Of a stretch of 64,000 nt of DNA, positions 7,912 through 15,908 are shown piece after piece; within the stretch, counting starts at the first letter, position 1, and every line of letters begins with the position of its first letter. The stretch comes from Ectopseudomonas chengduensis. Lineage in GTDB: Bacteria > Pseudomonadota > Gammaproteobacteria > Pseudomonadales > Pseudomonadaceae. Under the pieces are notes generated by a model that worked only from the letters and a program-made list of their open reading frames with translations, was not told the DNA's origin and did no database searches. The translations under genes and the position numbers were made by a program. Location of the stretch: assembly GCF_015712065.1 (NCBI RefSeq), contig NZ_JACFYZ010000005.1, forward strand, positions 62,001-126,000. The letters run 5' to 3'.

Positions 7912-8045
7912 TAGGTTCAACAATCGGCTGCAGCGTCTCTCAAATTGGTTGTTTGGCTTATGAGTATCAAAATCGGGGACAGATTTATTTTCCTATACAG
8001 TGGTGCACCGCGCTCTGGGTGCACCACCACCCGTCGCCTTAGTTC
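7912..8045. other. intergenic with a GGGGACAGATTTATTTT-type motif
   Basis: No gene seen. GGGGACAGATTTATTTTC occurs at about 7975-7992. I recall similar sequences near REP-associated transposase genes in many Proteobacteria. Only one copy is here and no transposase, so it may be a scar of a lost element. Confidence 0.35.
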
Positions 8046-8312
8046 TTACACCTCGTCCCCACCACTACTGCCAGGCAACTCATCCTCAAAGCGCTGCACA
8101 AAGCTGCTCAAACTAATGCCCAGCACCTGACAGATATCCCGTAGTTGGATCAGATCCAACCGGCGCAGCCCGCGTTCTACGTCGCTGACAAACGACTGTG
8201 GGCGGTCGAGCGCTTTGGCGAAGTCGCCCTGGGTCAGCCCTGCCTCGACCCGACACTGTTTGAGCAATTTCAAGAAAACCAGGTTTTCGTCTCGATAAAC
8301 CGACTTTTCCAC
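8046..8312 (-). CDS. XRE-family transcriptional regulator
   Basis: 88 residues. A Cro/CI helix-turn-helix spans about residues 14-68 (KLLKQCRVEAGLTQGDFAKALDRP, SFVSDVERGLRRLDLIQL), followed by an acidic tail. Small regulators of this type repress short divergent operons in mobile DNA. It is divergent from the Bro-N gene at 8410; the ~97-base gap holds a promoter and AGATAT palindromes that are plausible operators. Start taken at the ATG at 8312. Other targets unknown. Confidence 0.82.
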   Translation of the reverse strand: MEKSVYRDENLVFLKLLKQCRVEAGLTQGDFAKALDRPQSFVSDVERGLRRLDLIQLRDICQVLGISLSSFVQRFEDELPGSSGGDEV

Positions 8313-8330
8313 AGGAGGCGCATCCGTCCG

Positions 8331-8382
8331 TTGACAGGACAGTCACGGTATATCTACTCTCCAGATATCTGATTTTCAGATA
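8331..8382 (+). promoter_or_regulatory. promoter and AGATAT palindromes before the Bro-N gene
   Basis: TTGACA (8331-8336) is followed after 16 bases by TCTACT (8353-8358), a 4-of-6 match to the -10 consensus. Directly downstream is the palindrome CAGATATCTG (8362-8371), and then a second CAGATAT (8377-8383). Their position at the start of transcription suits a repressor, most simply the divergent XRE protein. Confidence 0.5.
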
Positions 8383-8409
8383 TTGAAAGCTAAGCAGCCG
8401 GGAGGCCTT

Positions 8410-8937
8410 ATGGAAGATGCCTTTATCCCCATCGTACTGATGCGTCATAACCGTCCGTTGCGCGGGGTGATGATCGACCGCCAGCCGTGGGTCTGTGCCT
8501 GGGAGTTTGCGCGGTTGCTGGGCCATCGCCACCCGGAGCGCATCTGTCGGCTGATGGATGCCGACCAGGTGCGGACGGTGCACTTCCAGCTGGCCAGTGG
8601 GCAGCTGGAGACGGTGGAGGTGCTCAGTGAGTCGGGCATTTACAGGGCGTTATGGCGCTTCTCGCATCCGGAGAACCGTCATCTGCGGCGCTGGCTTAGC
8701 CATGTGGCCTTGCCGGCGCTGCGCGACAGTGCGGTACGGGCCGATCATGAGCCATCCCGCTGTCTGATGGCCTGGGACAATCAGCAGGTCAATCTCCTGG
8801 AGTGGCAGGGTGAGCTGTGGATCGCCCTGGGCGAGTTGCCGCGCTTCCATCGGCAGCCTCACCCGACACCGCACGAGCCCCAATCGTGGTTGGCGCGCTG
8901 GTGGCGTGGCCGTTTTCGAATCGGAGCGGCACGCTGA
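8410..8937 (+). CDS. Bro-N domain protein (prophage/mobile-element type)
   Basis: 175 residues. Start at ATG 8410, because GGAGG at 8401-8405 fits it; the frame is open further upstream. Residues about 5-105 match the Bro-N antirepressor fold (PWVCAWEFARLLGHRHPERICRLMDADQV, then ETVEVLSESGIYRALWRFSHPENRHLRRWLS). Such proteins are common next to XRE regulators in prophages and plasmids and are thought to bind DNA or act as antirepressors. The C-terminal 70 residues are unrecognised. It is the last gene of the accessory stretch; conserved metabolic genes follow. Confidence 0.75.
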   Translation: MEDAFIPIVLMRHNRPLRGVMIDRQPWVCAWEFARLLGHRHPERICRLMDADQVRTVHFQLASGQLETVEVLSESGIYRALWRFSHPENRHLRRWLSHVALPALRDSAVRADHEPSRCLMAWDNQQVNLLEWQGELWIALGELPRFHRQPHPTPHEPQSWLARWWRGRFRIGAAR

Positions 8938-8982
8938 TAGCAGAGCAAGTGGTGACAGAGCACACCTGATCGCGGCCGTCAG

Positions 8983-9023
8983 CATGGCAGGTATGAAGTA
9001 GCCCGTTGCCGGCACCTGCCATG
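8983..9023. repeat. 10-bp perfect inverted repeat between bro and egtB
   Basis: CATGGCAGGT (8983-8992) and ACCTGCCATG (9014-9023) are separated by 21 bases, 45 bases after the Bro-N stop. There is no T run directly after the stem. It could be a terminator-like hairpin, an operator for egtBD, or mark the end of the accessory DNA. Confidence 0.4.
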
Positions 9024-9116
9024 TAAATGCCACATTTTTCCCTGAACCTTTGCCCTTATTGCCCGGTCGGCTTTAAGTACCGTCGCGCTCCGCGGCGCCA
9101 GCAAAGGATGCGTGTT

Positions 9117-10397
9117 ATGCGAGACCGCACCAGCAGGATCGCCGTTTCACCGCCACACCTCGAACAGCTATGGCAGCGCTACCAGCGGGTGCGCGCTGCC
9201 AGTGAGCGGCTTTGCGAGCCGCTGGAAGCTGAAGACTATGTGATCCAGAGCATGCCGGATGTCAGCCCGCCGAAATGGCATCTGGCGCATGTCACCTGGT
9301 TCTTCGAGGCCTTCGTGCTGCAGCCCTTTCTGCCGGGCTATCGCCCGCTGGATGAGCGCTACGACCACCTGTTCAATTCCTACTACAAGACCCACGGCAC
9401 GCCCTTCGAGCGGGCGCGGCGCGGGTTGTTGTCGCGGCCGACGGTAAGCGAGGTGTACGCCTATCGCAGCCATGTCGATCTGGCCATGGCGCAGTTGCTC
9501 CAATCAGGCAGCAAACTTGCCGACGAGGTGCTGCAGCGGGTCGAGCTGGGGCTGGAGCACGAGCAGCAGCATCAGGAGCTGCTGTTGATGGATATCAAGC
9601 ACATCCTGGCGCAGAACCCGTTGCGCCCGGTTTACCGCCACGACCTCAAGCCGGGCGGCGCGGCGGCCGGCGAAATGCGCTGGATCGAATTTCCCGCCGG
9701 GCTGCGCCATGTCGGCCATACCGGCGATGGCTTTGCCTTTGACTGCGAGCGACCGCGACACCGGGTGTTCGTCGAGGCCTTTCAGCTCGCCAGCCGACCG
9801 GTGAGCAATGGCGAATATCTGCAGTTCATCCGCGATGGCGGTTATTGCAGCACGGCGTTGTGGCTGGCGGACGGCTGGGACCATATCCAGCGCGCCGGCT
9901 GGCAGGCACCGCTGTACTGGCTGCGCGAGGGCGACGACTGGCTGGAGCTGACCCTGGGCGGCCCGCGCGAGCTGGATCTGCATGCGCCGATCTGCCACCT
10001 GAGCTACTTCGAGGCCGAGGCCTTCGCCACCTGGGCGCAGGCGCGTTTGCCACGCGAAGAGGAATGGGAGGTTGCCGCGCAGGACGAACCGCTATGGGGC
10101 AACTTCGTCGAAAACGATCACCTGCAGCCGGTGGCTGCGGGCGCGGGTGATGGCCTGCAGCAGCTCTATGGCGATGTCTGGGAATGGACGGCCAGCGCCT
10201 ACCGGCCCTACCCCGGCTTTCGGCCGCTGGGCGGCAGCCTGGGTGAGTACAACGGCAAGTTCATGTCCGGGCAGATGGTGCTGCGTGGCGGCAGCTGCGC
10301 CACGCCTGAAGACCACGTGCGCCCCACCTATCGCAACTTCTTCTACCCCACGATGCGCTGGCAGTTCTCCGGCCTGCGCCTGGCCAAGGAGCTCTGA
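9117..10397 (+). CDS. egtB: EgtB-type sulfoxide synthase (ergothioneine biosynthesis)
   Basis: 426 residues from the ATG at 9117, which has AAAGGA at 9102-9107; in-frame ATGs at 9027 and 9108 are less well placed. N-terminal DinB-like domain with the iron-ligand pattern: KWHLAHVTWFFEAF, and HEQQH about 100 residues later. C-terminal formylglycine-generating-enzyme-like (FGE) domain with YGDVWEWTASAYRPYPGF and MVLRGGSC...VRPTYRNFFYP. EgtB joins a thiol donor (gamma-glutamylcysteine or cysteine) to hercynine with oxygen. It is followed after 2 bases by egtD. No egtA, egtC or egtE is nearby, so a cysteine-using variant or distant partners are possible. Confidence 0.88.
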   Translation: MRDRTSRIAVSPPHLEQLWQRYQRVRAASERLCEPLEAEDYVIQSMPDVSPPKWHLAHVTWFFEAFVLQPFLPGYRPLDERYDHLFNSYYKTHGTPFERARRGLLSRPTVSEVYAYRSHVDLAMAQLLQSGSKLADEVLQRVELGLEHEQQHQELLLMDIKHILAQNPLRPVYRHDLKPGGAAAGEMRWIEFPAGLRHVGHTGDGFAFDCERPRHRVFVEAFQLASRPVSNGEYLQFIRDGGYCSTALWLADGWDHIQRAGWQAPLYWLREGDDWLELTLGGPRELDLHAPICHLSYFEAEAFATWAQARLPREEEWEVAAQDEPLWGNFVENDHLQPVAAGAGDGLQQLYGDVWEWTASAYRPYPGFRPLGGSLGEYNGKFMSGQMVLRGGSCATPEDHVRPTYRNFFYPTMRWQFSGLRLAKEL

Positions 10398-10399
10398 GC

Positions 10400-11362
10400 A
10401 TGGCATTGGCAATCCGTACCCACGAACAGTCGATCAGCCCGGAACTGGAGTCGCTGCGCGAGGAAGCACTGCGTGGCTTCGCGGCCAGCCCGAAGGCGAT
10501 GTCACCGAAGTTCTTCTACGATCATCGCGGCTCGCAGCTGTTCGAGCTGATCTGCCTGCAGCCGGAGTACTACCCGACGCGTACCGAGGAAACCATTCTG
10601 CGCCTGGCGGCCAACGATATCGCCGAGCTGGCCGGGCGCAACGCCAGCCTGGTGGAGCTGGGCAGCGGCGCCAGCCGCAAGATCCGCCTGTTGCTCGAAG
10701 CCCTGCGCCCGGCGCGTTACCTGGGCATCGATATCTCCCGCGAGTTTCTGCATAGCAGCACCCGTCGCCTGGCGGCCGACTATCGCTGGCTCGACGTGCA
10801 CGCGCTGTGCGCCGACTTCAGCCAGCCCTTGAAGCTGCCCGCCGAAGCGCTGGGGCAACGTCCACTGGCGTTCTTCCCCGGCTCCAGCATCGGCAATTTC
10901 GACCCGCTTGAGGCCCGCGCCTTTTTGCGCAACCTGCATCAGACACTGCCGGCAGGCAGTGGCTTGCTGATCGGCGTGGATCTGGTCAAGGACCGCCAGG
11001 TGCTGGAGCGCGCCTACAACGATGCGGCCGGGATGACTGCGCTGTTCAACCTCAACCTGCTCGAGCGCATTCGCAACGAGCTGCACAGCGACATCGACCC
11101 GCGCCGCTTCCAGCATAGGGCCTTCTACAACGAAGCCGAGTCGCGCATCGAGATGCATCTGGTCAGCCGGCAGGCGCAGCGAGTGCGCATCGAGGATCGC
11201 GTGTTCGACTTCGCCGCTGGCGAGACTCTGCACACGGAGAACTCCTACAAGTACACGCCGAGCGGCTTTCGTGATCTGGCGGGCGCATGCGGCTTCGCCT
11301 CGGTCGCCATGTGGCGCGACCCGGCGCAATTGTTCAGCGTGCACTTTTTGCGGCGGGAATGA
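10400..11362 (+). CDS. egtD: EgtD L-histidine N-alpha-methyltransferase
   Basis: 320 residues. SAM-dependent methyltransferase of the EgtD family: PKFFYDHRGSQLFELICLQPEYYPTRTE near the N-terminus, the SAM-binding LVELGSGASRKIRLLL, LGIDIS, LAFFPGSSIGNFDP and the C-terminal TENSYKYT. It methylates histidine three times to hercynine, the substrate of EgtB. The ATG is 2 bases after the egtB stop, so the two are co-translated. Together they supply the core of ergothioneine synthesis, a cytosolic antioxidant thiol. Confidence 0.92.
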   Translation: MALAIRTHEQSISPELESLREEALRGFAASPKAMSPKFFYDHRGSQLFELICLQPEYYPTRTEETILRLAANDIAELAGRNASLVELGSGASRKIRLLLEALRPARYLGIDISREFLHSSTRRLAADYRWLDVHALCADFSQPLKLPAEALGQRPLAFFPGSSIGNFDPLEARAFLRNLHQTLPAGSGLLIGVDLVKDRQVLERAYNDAAGMTALFNLNLLERIRNELHSDIDPRRFQHRAFYNEAESRIEMHLVSRQAQRVRIEDRVFDFAAGETLHTENSYKYTPSGFRDLAGACGFASVAMWRDPAQLFSVHFLRRE

Positions 11363-11563
11363 GGGGGCTTCGCCAGGGGCGAGATAAGCAAATTGCTGCG
11401 TGATCTTCTGCCCTCTCCCCCACCCTGTGCCCCAGCCCTTCGCAGAGCTCAGGTCGCGACAGCGGGCGAAGCAGTGCTTCGCTGTTTCCGCTGTCGCGCC
11501 GCAAGCGGGTGAGGGGAGCAAAGCGCTTTCGACATTAGTAGGCGAGCGCGCTCGGGACAGGCC
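11363..11563. other. intergenic, low-complexity
   Basis: About 200 bases rich in C/T (CCCTCTCCCCCACCC) with CGCAGAGCTC and GCGACAGCGG pieces resembling degenerate Pseudomonas intergenic repeats. No gene or clear terminator. Confidence 0.4.
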
Positions 11564-11722
11564 TCAGCGTTTGGCGATGATGTACACCGCGTGGACGATG
11601 CCGGGGATGTAGCCGAGCAGGGTGAGCAGGATGTTCAGCCAGAACGCGCCGCCGAAACCGACCTGGAGAAACACGCCCAGCGGCGGTAGCAGGATGGCGA
11701 TGAGGATGCGGATAAGGTCCAT
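11564..11722 (-). CDS. PMP3/YqaE-family small membrane protein
   Basis: 52 residues, starting at ATG 11722 with AAGGAG eight bases before it; the frame is open further upstream but without conserved sequence. Two hydrophobic segments (MDLIRILIAILLPPLGVFLQVGFG and FWLNILLTLLGYIPGIVHAVYIIA) are the PMP3 signature, including LPPLGV and LLTLLGYIPGIIHA. These proteins sit in the inner membrane and are often induced by salt or stress; their exact role is not settled. Confidence 0.9.
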   Translation of the reverse strand: MDLIRILIAILLPPLGVFLQVGFGGAFWLNILLTLLGYIPGIVHAVYIIAKR

Positions 11723-11881
11723 GCGGTACTCCTTTACATTCCATAAGGGGTATCTGAACAGACTGCGGCTGGCGCCTTGCAGTTCACTCGGGTCGACCAA
11801 GCCAGCGGCAATACTGAGAACCAGACGCTGGCGCCGCCAGGGATATGACCTTAGTCTGGCGCCAGGATGGAAGCGCCCAGT

Positions 11882-12517
11882 ATGTCCGAACAATCACCAC
11901 AAGAACGCATCATCGTCGCCGACGATCATCCGGTTTTCCGCGATGGCCTGTGTCGTATCGCCCAGCGCGTCTTCCCCCAGGCGTGCGTTGTGGAAGCCGG
12001 AGACATGGATGAAGTGCTGAGCCTGGCGCAAGCCGGCACGGCGCCGAGCCTGTTCATGCTCGACCTGCTGTTCCCCGGCCAGTCGCCGCAGGCCATCAGC
12101 GCGCTGCGTCAGACGTTTGCGCGCAGCTCGATCGTGATCGTGTCGATGGTCGACAACCGCGAGTTGATCGATGAAGTGATGAGCGCAGGTGCGGACGGTT
12201 TCATCGGCAAGGCGACGCCGCCGGATGAAATCGCCGATGCCTTGCTGGCCGTGCGCGCCGGCGAGTTCGTCCTGACCCTGGGACCCGCCGGCGTGCCGGC
12301 CTTCGCCGAGGATCGTCATCTGCTGGAGCAACTGACGCCACGTCAGCAGGAGGTCTTGCGGCTGGTGGTGCGCGGCCTGTCGAACAAGGAAATCGCCCGC
12401 GAGCTGGCGATCTCGCCCTTTACCGTACGCATCCATGTGTCCTCGCTGCTGCGCACGCTGGACGTCGGCACTCGTGCCGCAGCCGCCGCCAAGGGGGCCA
12501 AGGCCGGGCTGGTGTAA
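11882..12517 (+). CDS. NarL/FixJ-type (LuxR-family) response regulator
   Basis: 211 residues from ATG 11882 (GGAAG eight bases upstream; ATG 11867 is possible). The receiver domain (about 8-125) has acidic [11 protein letters not shown], the phosphoacceptor Asp in [10 protein letters not shown] and the Lys in FIGKATPP. The output domain (about 145-205) is a LuxR helix-turn-helix ([32 protein letters not shown]). It ends 3 bases from the stop of a hybrid histidine kinase on the opposite strand, which is its probable partner despite the opposite orientation. Confidence 0.9.
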   Translation: MSEQSPQERIIVADDHPVFRDGLCRIAQRVFPQACVVEAGDMDEVLSLAQAGTAPSLFMLDLLFPGQSPQAISALRQTFARSSIVIVSMVDNRELIDEVMSAGADGFIGKATPPDEIADALLAVRAGEFVLTLGPAGVPAFAEDRHLLEQLTPRQQEVLRLVVRGLSNKEIARELAISPFTVRIHVSSLLRTLDVGTRAAAAAKGAKAGLV

Positions 12518-12520
12518 GCA

Positions 12521-14152
12521 TCACGCGGTCTTGAGCTTGAGCTTCAAGGCTACCAGCAGCGAACGCAGCTCGGCGGGCTGCACCGGTTTCGACAGGATCG
12601 GAATTTCGCTGTCGCCCACCTGCTCCTGCACACGACGCACGTCGTGCCCGGTCATGATGATCGCCGGCACCTTGCGTCCACTGCTGCGCCGCACGTGCTG
12701 GATGCAGTCGGCCCCCGACGCTTCGGTGCCGAGGTCGAAGTCCGTCACCACCAGATCGAACTGCGCAGAGGCATCAGGCAGCGTGCTGAAGGTAGCGACT
12801 TCGCAACCCCACTTCTGCAGCAAGGTGGCGGTGGCCAGCAGTACATTCTGGTCATCCTCGATCAGGCACACGCGCAAGCCATCGAGCATGCGCGGCGCCT
12901 GCAGGCTGCTGCCCTTGGCTGAAGACATCGCGCGCGGCGCCTCGACGCGCTGCAGGCCGTCGATCACCGCCCGCGTGCCGCGAGCCTCCACGGAGTGAAT
13001 GCTCACGCGCATGTCCATCAGCGCGCCCAGGCGTCTGACGATGGCCAGGCCCAGGCCCATTCCCTCGACGTCGCTGTCTCGCTCCTGGCGCACGCGATAG
13101 AACTCTTCGAAGACGCTGTCGAGATGGCCGGCGGCGATGCCGCGCCCCTTGTCGTAGATCTCGATGGCAACGCCTGGCCCACGTCGGCGGCAGGCGATCA
13201 ACAGCGGTTTGCCCGGCGCGTATTTCAGGGCATTGGACAGCAGGTTCTGCAGCATGGTGGTGAGCAGCACCGGGTCGGCCCGCACGTGCAGCGGCGGGCA
13301 ACGCAGGCGCATCTCGACCCCGGCCCAGCGCGCCGCCTCGGCATTCTGCTGGATGAGTTGCTGCAGCAGGCTGCGCAGCTCCAGCGACTCCAGTTGCGGC
13401 ACCACTTTGCCGCTGTCGAGCGAGTACATATCGAGAATCGTGCGGAACAGGCGTGCGACGCTGTGCAGTGATTTGTCGATGTTCTCCACCAGGCGCCGCT
13501 GCTCGGTGCCCAGGCTGCTGTCGCGCAGGCAGGCGGTGAACAGGCTGATGGAATGAATGGGTTGGCGCAGGTCGTGGCTGGCCTGGGCGAGAAACTGCGA
13601 CTTGGCCCGGTTGGCAGCCTGCTCGGCCTCGGCCGCCTGGCGCGAACGCTTGAGCAAGGCATGCATGTAGGCCGGCGCCAGCAGGGTGGTGAGCAGCAGT
13701 GTGACGATCAGGTAGGGCTGCGATTGCCAGTGCGCCGACAGGCTGGCGGCCACGCTCAGCGACAGCAGCGCCATCAGTGTGGCCAGCAGCAGGTAGCCGG
13801 AACCGTAGCGCAAGCCATAACCGATGGTGACCCACAGCAGAATCGCATAGACCGGCAGCATGGCCGCGCCGCCAAGCGCCATGGTCACCGCGATACCGGC
13901 GTAGTCGGTGAGCATGGTGATCAGCCGGCGCCCGCGATGGTTGCCCGGACGCCGCCGGATATCGAACCAGATCAGCGTGGCGACGACACTGAAGACGCAC
14001 TCCAGGACGAAGATCTTCCATACCAGCGCCGGGTTAATCAGCGACAGATGGTAGAGGATCACGATGTAGCAGGCCGCGACCGACATGAAGATCATCCGCA
14101 CCCCGGCCTGGGCGCGTTCGGTGTCATACGCGGCGGAGACAGTCCCGGACAT
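12521..14152 (-). CDS. membrane hybrid histidine kinase with C-terminal receiver domain
   Basis: 543 residues from ATG 14152, which has AGGGA upstream; longer starts exist. About six hydrophobic segments span residues ~20-165, followed by a short coiled coil (SRQAAEAEQAANRAKSQFL). HisKA carries the His box ASHDLRQPIHS, then the ATPase domain has NLLSNALKYAPGK, DKGRGI and GMGLGLAIV. A C-terminal receiver (about 420-540) has LIEDDQ and VVTDFDLG. The stimulus is unknown; no periplasmic domain is evident. It converges tail-to-tail, 3 bases apart, with the response regulator at 11882-12517. Confidence 0.9.
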   Translation of the reverse strand: MSGTVSAAYDTERAQAGVRMIFMSVAACYIVILYHLSLINPALVWKIFVLECVFSVVATLIWFDIRRRPGNHRGRRLITMLTDYAGIAVTMALGGAAMLPVYAILLWVTIGYGLRYGSGYLLLATLMALLSLSVAASLSAHWQSQPYLIVTLLLTTLLAPAYMHALLKRSRQAAEAEQAANRAKSQFLAQASHDLRQPIHSISLFTACLRDSSLGTEQRRLVENIDKSLHSVARLFRTILDMYSLDSGKVVPQLESLELRSLLQQLIQQNAEAARWAGVEMRLRCPPLHVRADPVLLTTMLQNLLSNALKYAPGKPLLIACRRRGPGVAIEIYDKGRGIAAGHLDSVFEEFYRVRQERDSDVEGMGLGLAIVRRLGALMDMRVSIHSVEARGTRAVIDGLQRVEAPRAMSSAKGSSLQAPRMLDGLRVCLIEDDQNVLLATATLLQKWGCEVATFSTLPDASAQFDLVVTDFDLGTEASGADCIQHVRRSSGRKVPAIIMTGHDVRRVQEQVGDSEIPILSKPVQPAELRSLLVALKLKLKTA

Positions 14153-14348
14153 GACGTTTCCCTGCTGATTACAGCTCATGTTGTGGTGTCGGCACCTTAG
14201 GCCGGAGCCTGCGGCCGGCGCAAGGAACTGGTTGGCAGGCAAAGAGGCACTAGTACACCCGTACTATTTCGTGCGCCCCCACCCATTCCTAGAATCCGGG
14301 CAACGCCTCGGCACTGGGTCGGGGCCCGGTCATAGAAGGGAATGTCTG

Positions 14349-14717
14349 ATGAACATCAAAGGAACCCTGGGCGTCCTCATGAGCGCCACCGTGCTGGCCT
14401 CGCTGAGCGGCTGCCTGGCGCAGAACACGCAAACTCAGGGGCTGCAGAATACCCAGCTGGCCAACGATCCATGTGCGCCGAGCGCGACCAGCAACCTGAT
14501 CGCCACCGGACGCAGCTTGCTGGATATGGCCAATACCGTGCTGGAGACGCAGCAGAGCTTCAATGGCAACACCGCGACCTATGCCAAGCGTATGGAAGTT
14601 GCGGAGAACGCGCAGAAGGTCAACCAGGGCCACAACGTGCTGAATAACGTGGAGAACCTGGCGGGTGCCGGCCAGCAGCCCTGCGTGCCCGCTGCACCTG
14701 CCAACGCAGCACGCTAG
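14349..14717 (+). CDS. small lipoprotein, unknown function
   Basis: 122 residues from the ATG at 14349, with AAGGGAA upstream. A type II signal peptide ends in the lipobox LSGC (cysteine at 22), so the mature protein is probably lipid-anchored. The rest is polar and Gln/Asn/Ala-rich with two further cysteines (DPCAPSAT near 40 and QQPCVPAAPA near the end) that could form a disulfide. I do not recognise a family. It converges with the diguanylate cyclase downstream. Confidence 0.8.
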   Translation: MNIKGTLGVLMSATVLASLSGCLAQNTQTQGLQNTQLANDPCAPSATSNLIATGRSLLDMANTVLETQQSFNGNTATYAKRMEVAENAQKVNQGHNVLNNVENLAGAGQQPCVPAAPANAAR

Positions 14718-14724
14718 CCAGCCC

Positions 14725-15825
14725 TCACAGGCGCACGTCGAATTTGTCCAATAGCAGCTCGGTCGGTATGTCGGCGCTGACCAGCTGGTTGCGTCCGCGC
14801 TGCTTGCCGCTGTACAGGCGGCGGTCAGCGGCGCGGTAGAGCTCGGCGGCGCTGCGGCCGTCCACGGGCCAGGTGGCCAGGCCGAAGGTGGCGGACAGCG
14901 CGATCGGCTCACCGTCGTACTCAAGCGGCTGTTCGGCGATCTGCTTGCGCAGTTTTTCCACTAGCGGGTCGGCGCCGGTGCTGTCGGTATGACGTAGCAG
15001 CAGGCCGAACTCCTCCCCTCCCAGGCGACCGAGAAAGTCGGTCACGCGCAGGCGCTGCTGTAGGATCTGACAGATGTGCTGCAGCGCCATGTCGCCCGCC
15101 TCGTGCCCCCACTGGTCGTTGACCTGCTTGAAGTGGTCGACGTCGAGCAGCACCAGTACCAGATGCCCGTTGCTGCGTTCGGCCTCCTGAATGCTGCGTT
15201 GCAGGGCGTGCTGGAAGCTGCCGCGGCTGGCCACGCCGGTCAGTGAATCGGTCTGCGCCAGGCGCTGCAGCTCCTCGTAGGCCTGCATGCGCAAGCCATC
15301 GTAGATATGCACGAATACCAGGATCAGCACACCACACAGGGCGGCGTTGCCCAGGTCGATCAGGCCGTGTGTGTCCAGGGTCAGGTGATTGTCGGTGAAG
15401 TACAGCAAAAGCCCGGCGCACATGAACGGCGCGGTGAGCAGGAAGGCGCGCTGCTTGCCCAGCAGCAGGTAGGCCAGCAGCGGGATCATGTACAGCCAGA
15501 CGAACGCCGCCGCTGAGGCGTCCGGCATGACGATGATGTAGAGGATGAAGCAGAAGGTCGGGATCAGGTACAGGTAGATCCACAGGTACAGATGGCGAGC
15601 GCGTTCGATGCGCCAGGCGCCGAACAGCAGCAAGGCGGTGCACAGCACTTCGAGGATGGCGAAGGGGTAGTTGCCGGCCAGGGCCTGCAGCACGGCGAAG
15701 CCGCCCAGGGTCAGGCCGGTGGCGAGCAGGATGGTGCGCATCAGCTTGCGTTTGCCCGACTCGCGCAGCCCTTCGCAATGCCCTGCGCCTACATCCCTGT
15801 GATCGTTATAGTTGCCGTCACTCAT
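14725..15825 (-). CDS. membrane diguanylate cyclase (GGDEF)
   Basis: 366 residues if started at ATG 15825; ATG 15741, just before the first membrane segment, is equally possible, and neither has a strong ribosome site. Five to six hydrophobic segments form a MASE-like sensor (residues ~30-185). A GGDEF domain follows (about 195-355) with RLGGEEFGLLL and an RxxD inhibitory site (RVTD) five residues upstream, so product feedback is expected. It makes c-di-GMP from two GTP. The sensed signal is unknown. Confidence 0.88.
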   Translation of the reverse strand: MSDGNYNDHRDVGAGHCEGLRESGKRKLMRTILLATGLTLGGFAVLQALAGNYPFAILEVLCTALLLFGAWRIERARHLYLWIYLYLIPTFCFILYIIVMPDASAAAFVWLYMIPLLAYLLLGKQRAFLLTAPFMCAGLLLYFTDNHLTLDTHGLIDLGNAALCGVLILVFVHIYDGLRMQAYEELQRLAQTDSLTGVASRGSFQHALQRSIQEAERSNGHLVLVLLDVDHFKQVNDQWGHEAGDMALQHICQILQQRLRVTDFLGRLGGEEFGLLLRHTDSTGADPLVEKLRKQIAEQPLEYDGEPIALSATFGLATWPVDGRSAAELYRAADRRLYSGKQRGRNQLVSADIPTELLLDKFDVRL

Positions 15826-15908
15826 CTTGGTGCCCAGCGCTGCCGCCCTCAGCGGTGCGCAGCCCCCCGCTGCGCACCATCTGGCAACTATAGACGGCCT
15901 GGCCTGTT

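Noticed and set aside
7975..7992. Transposase-associated end sequence
   Set aside because: Only one copy of the motif and no transposase or matching inverted end within the region, so not called a mobile element.
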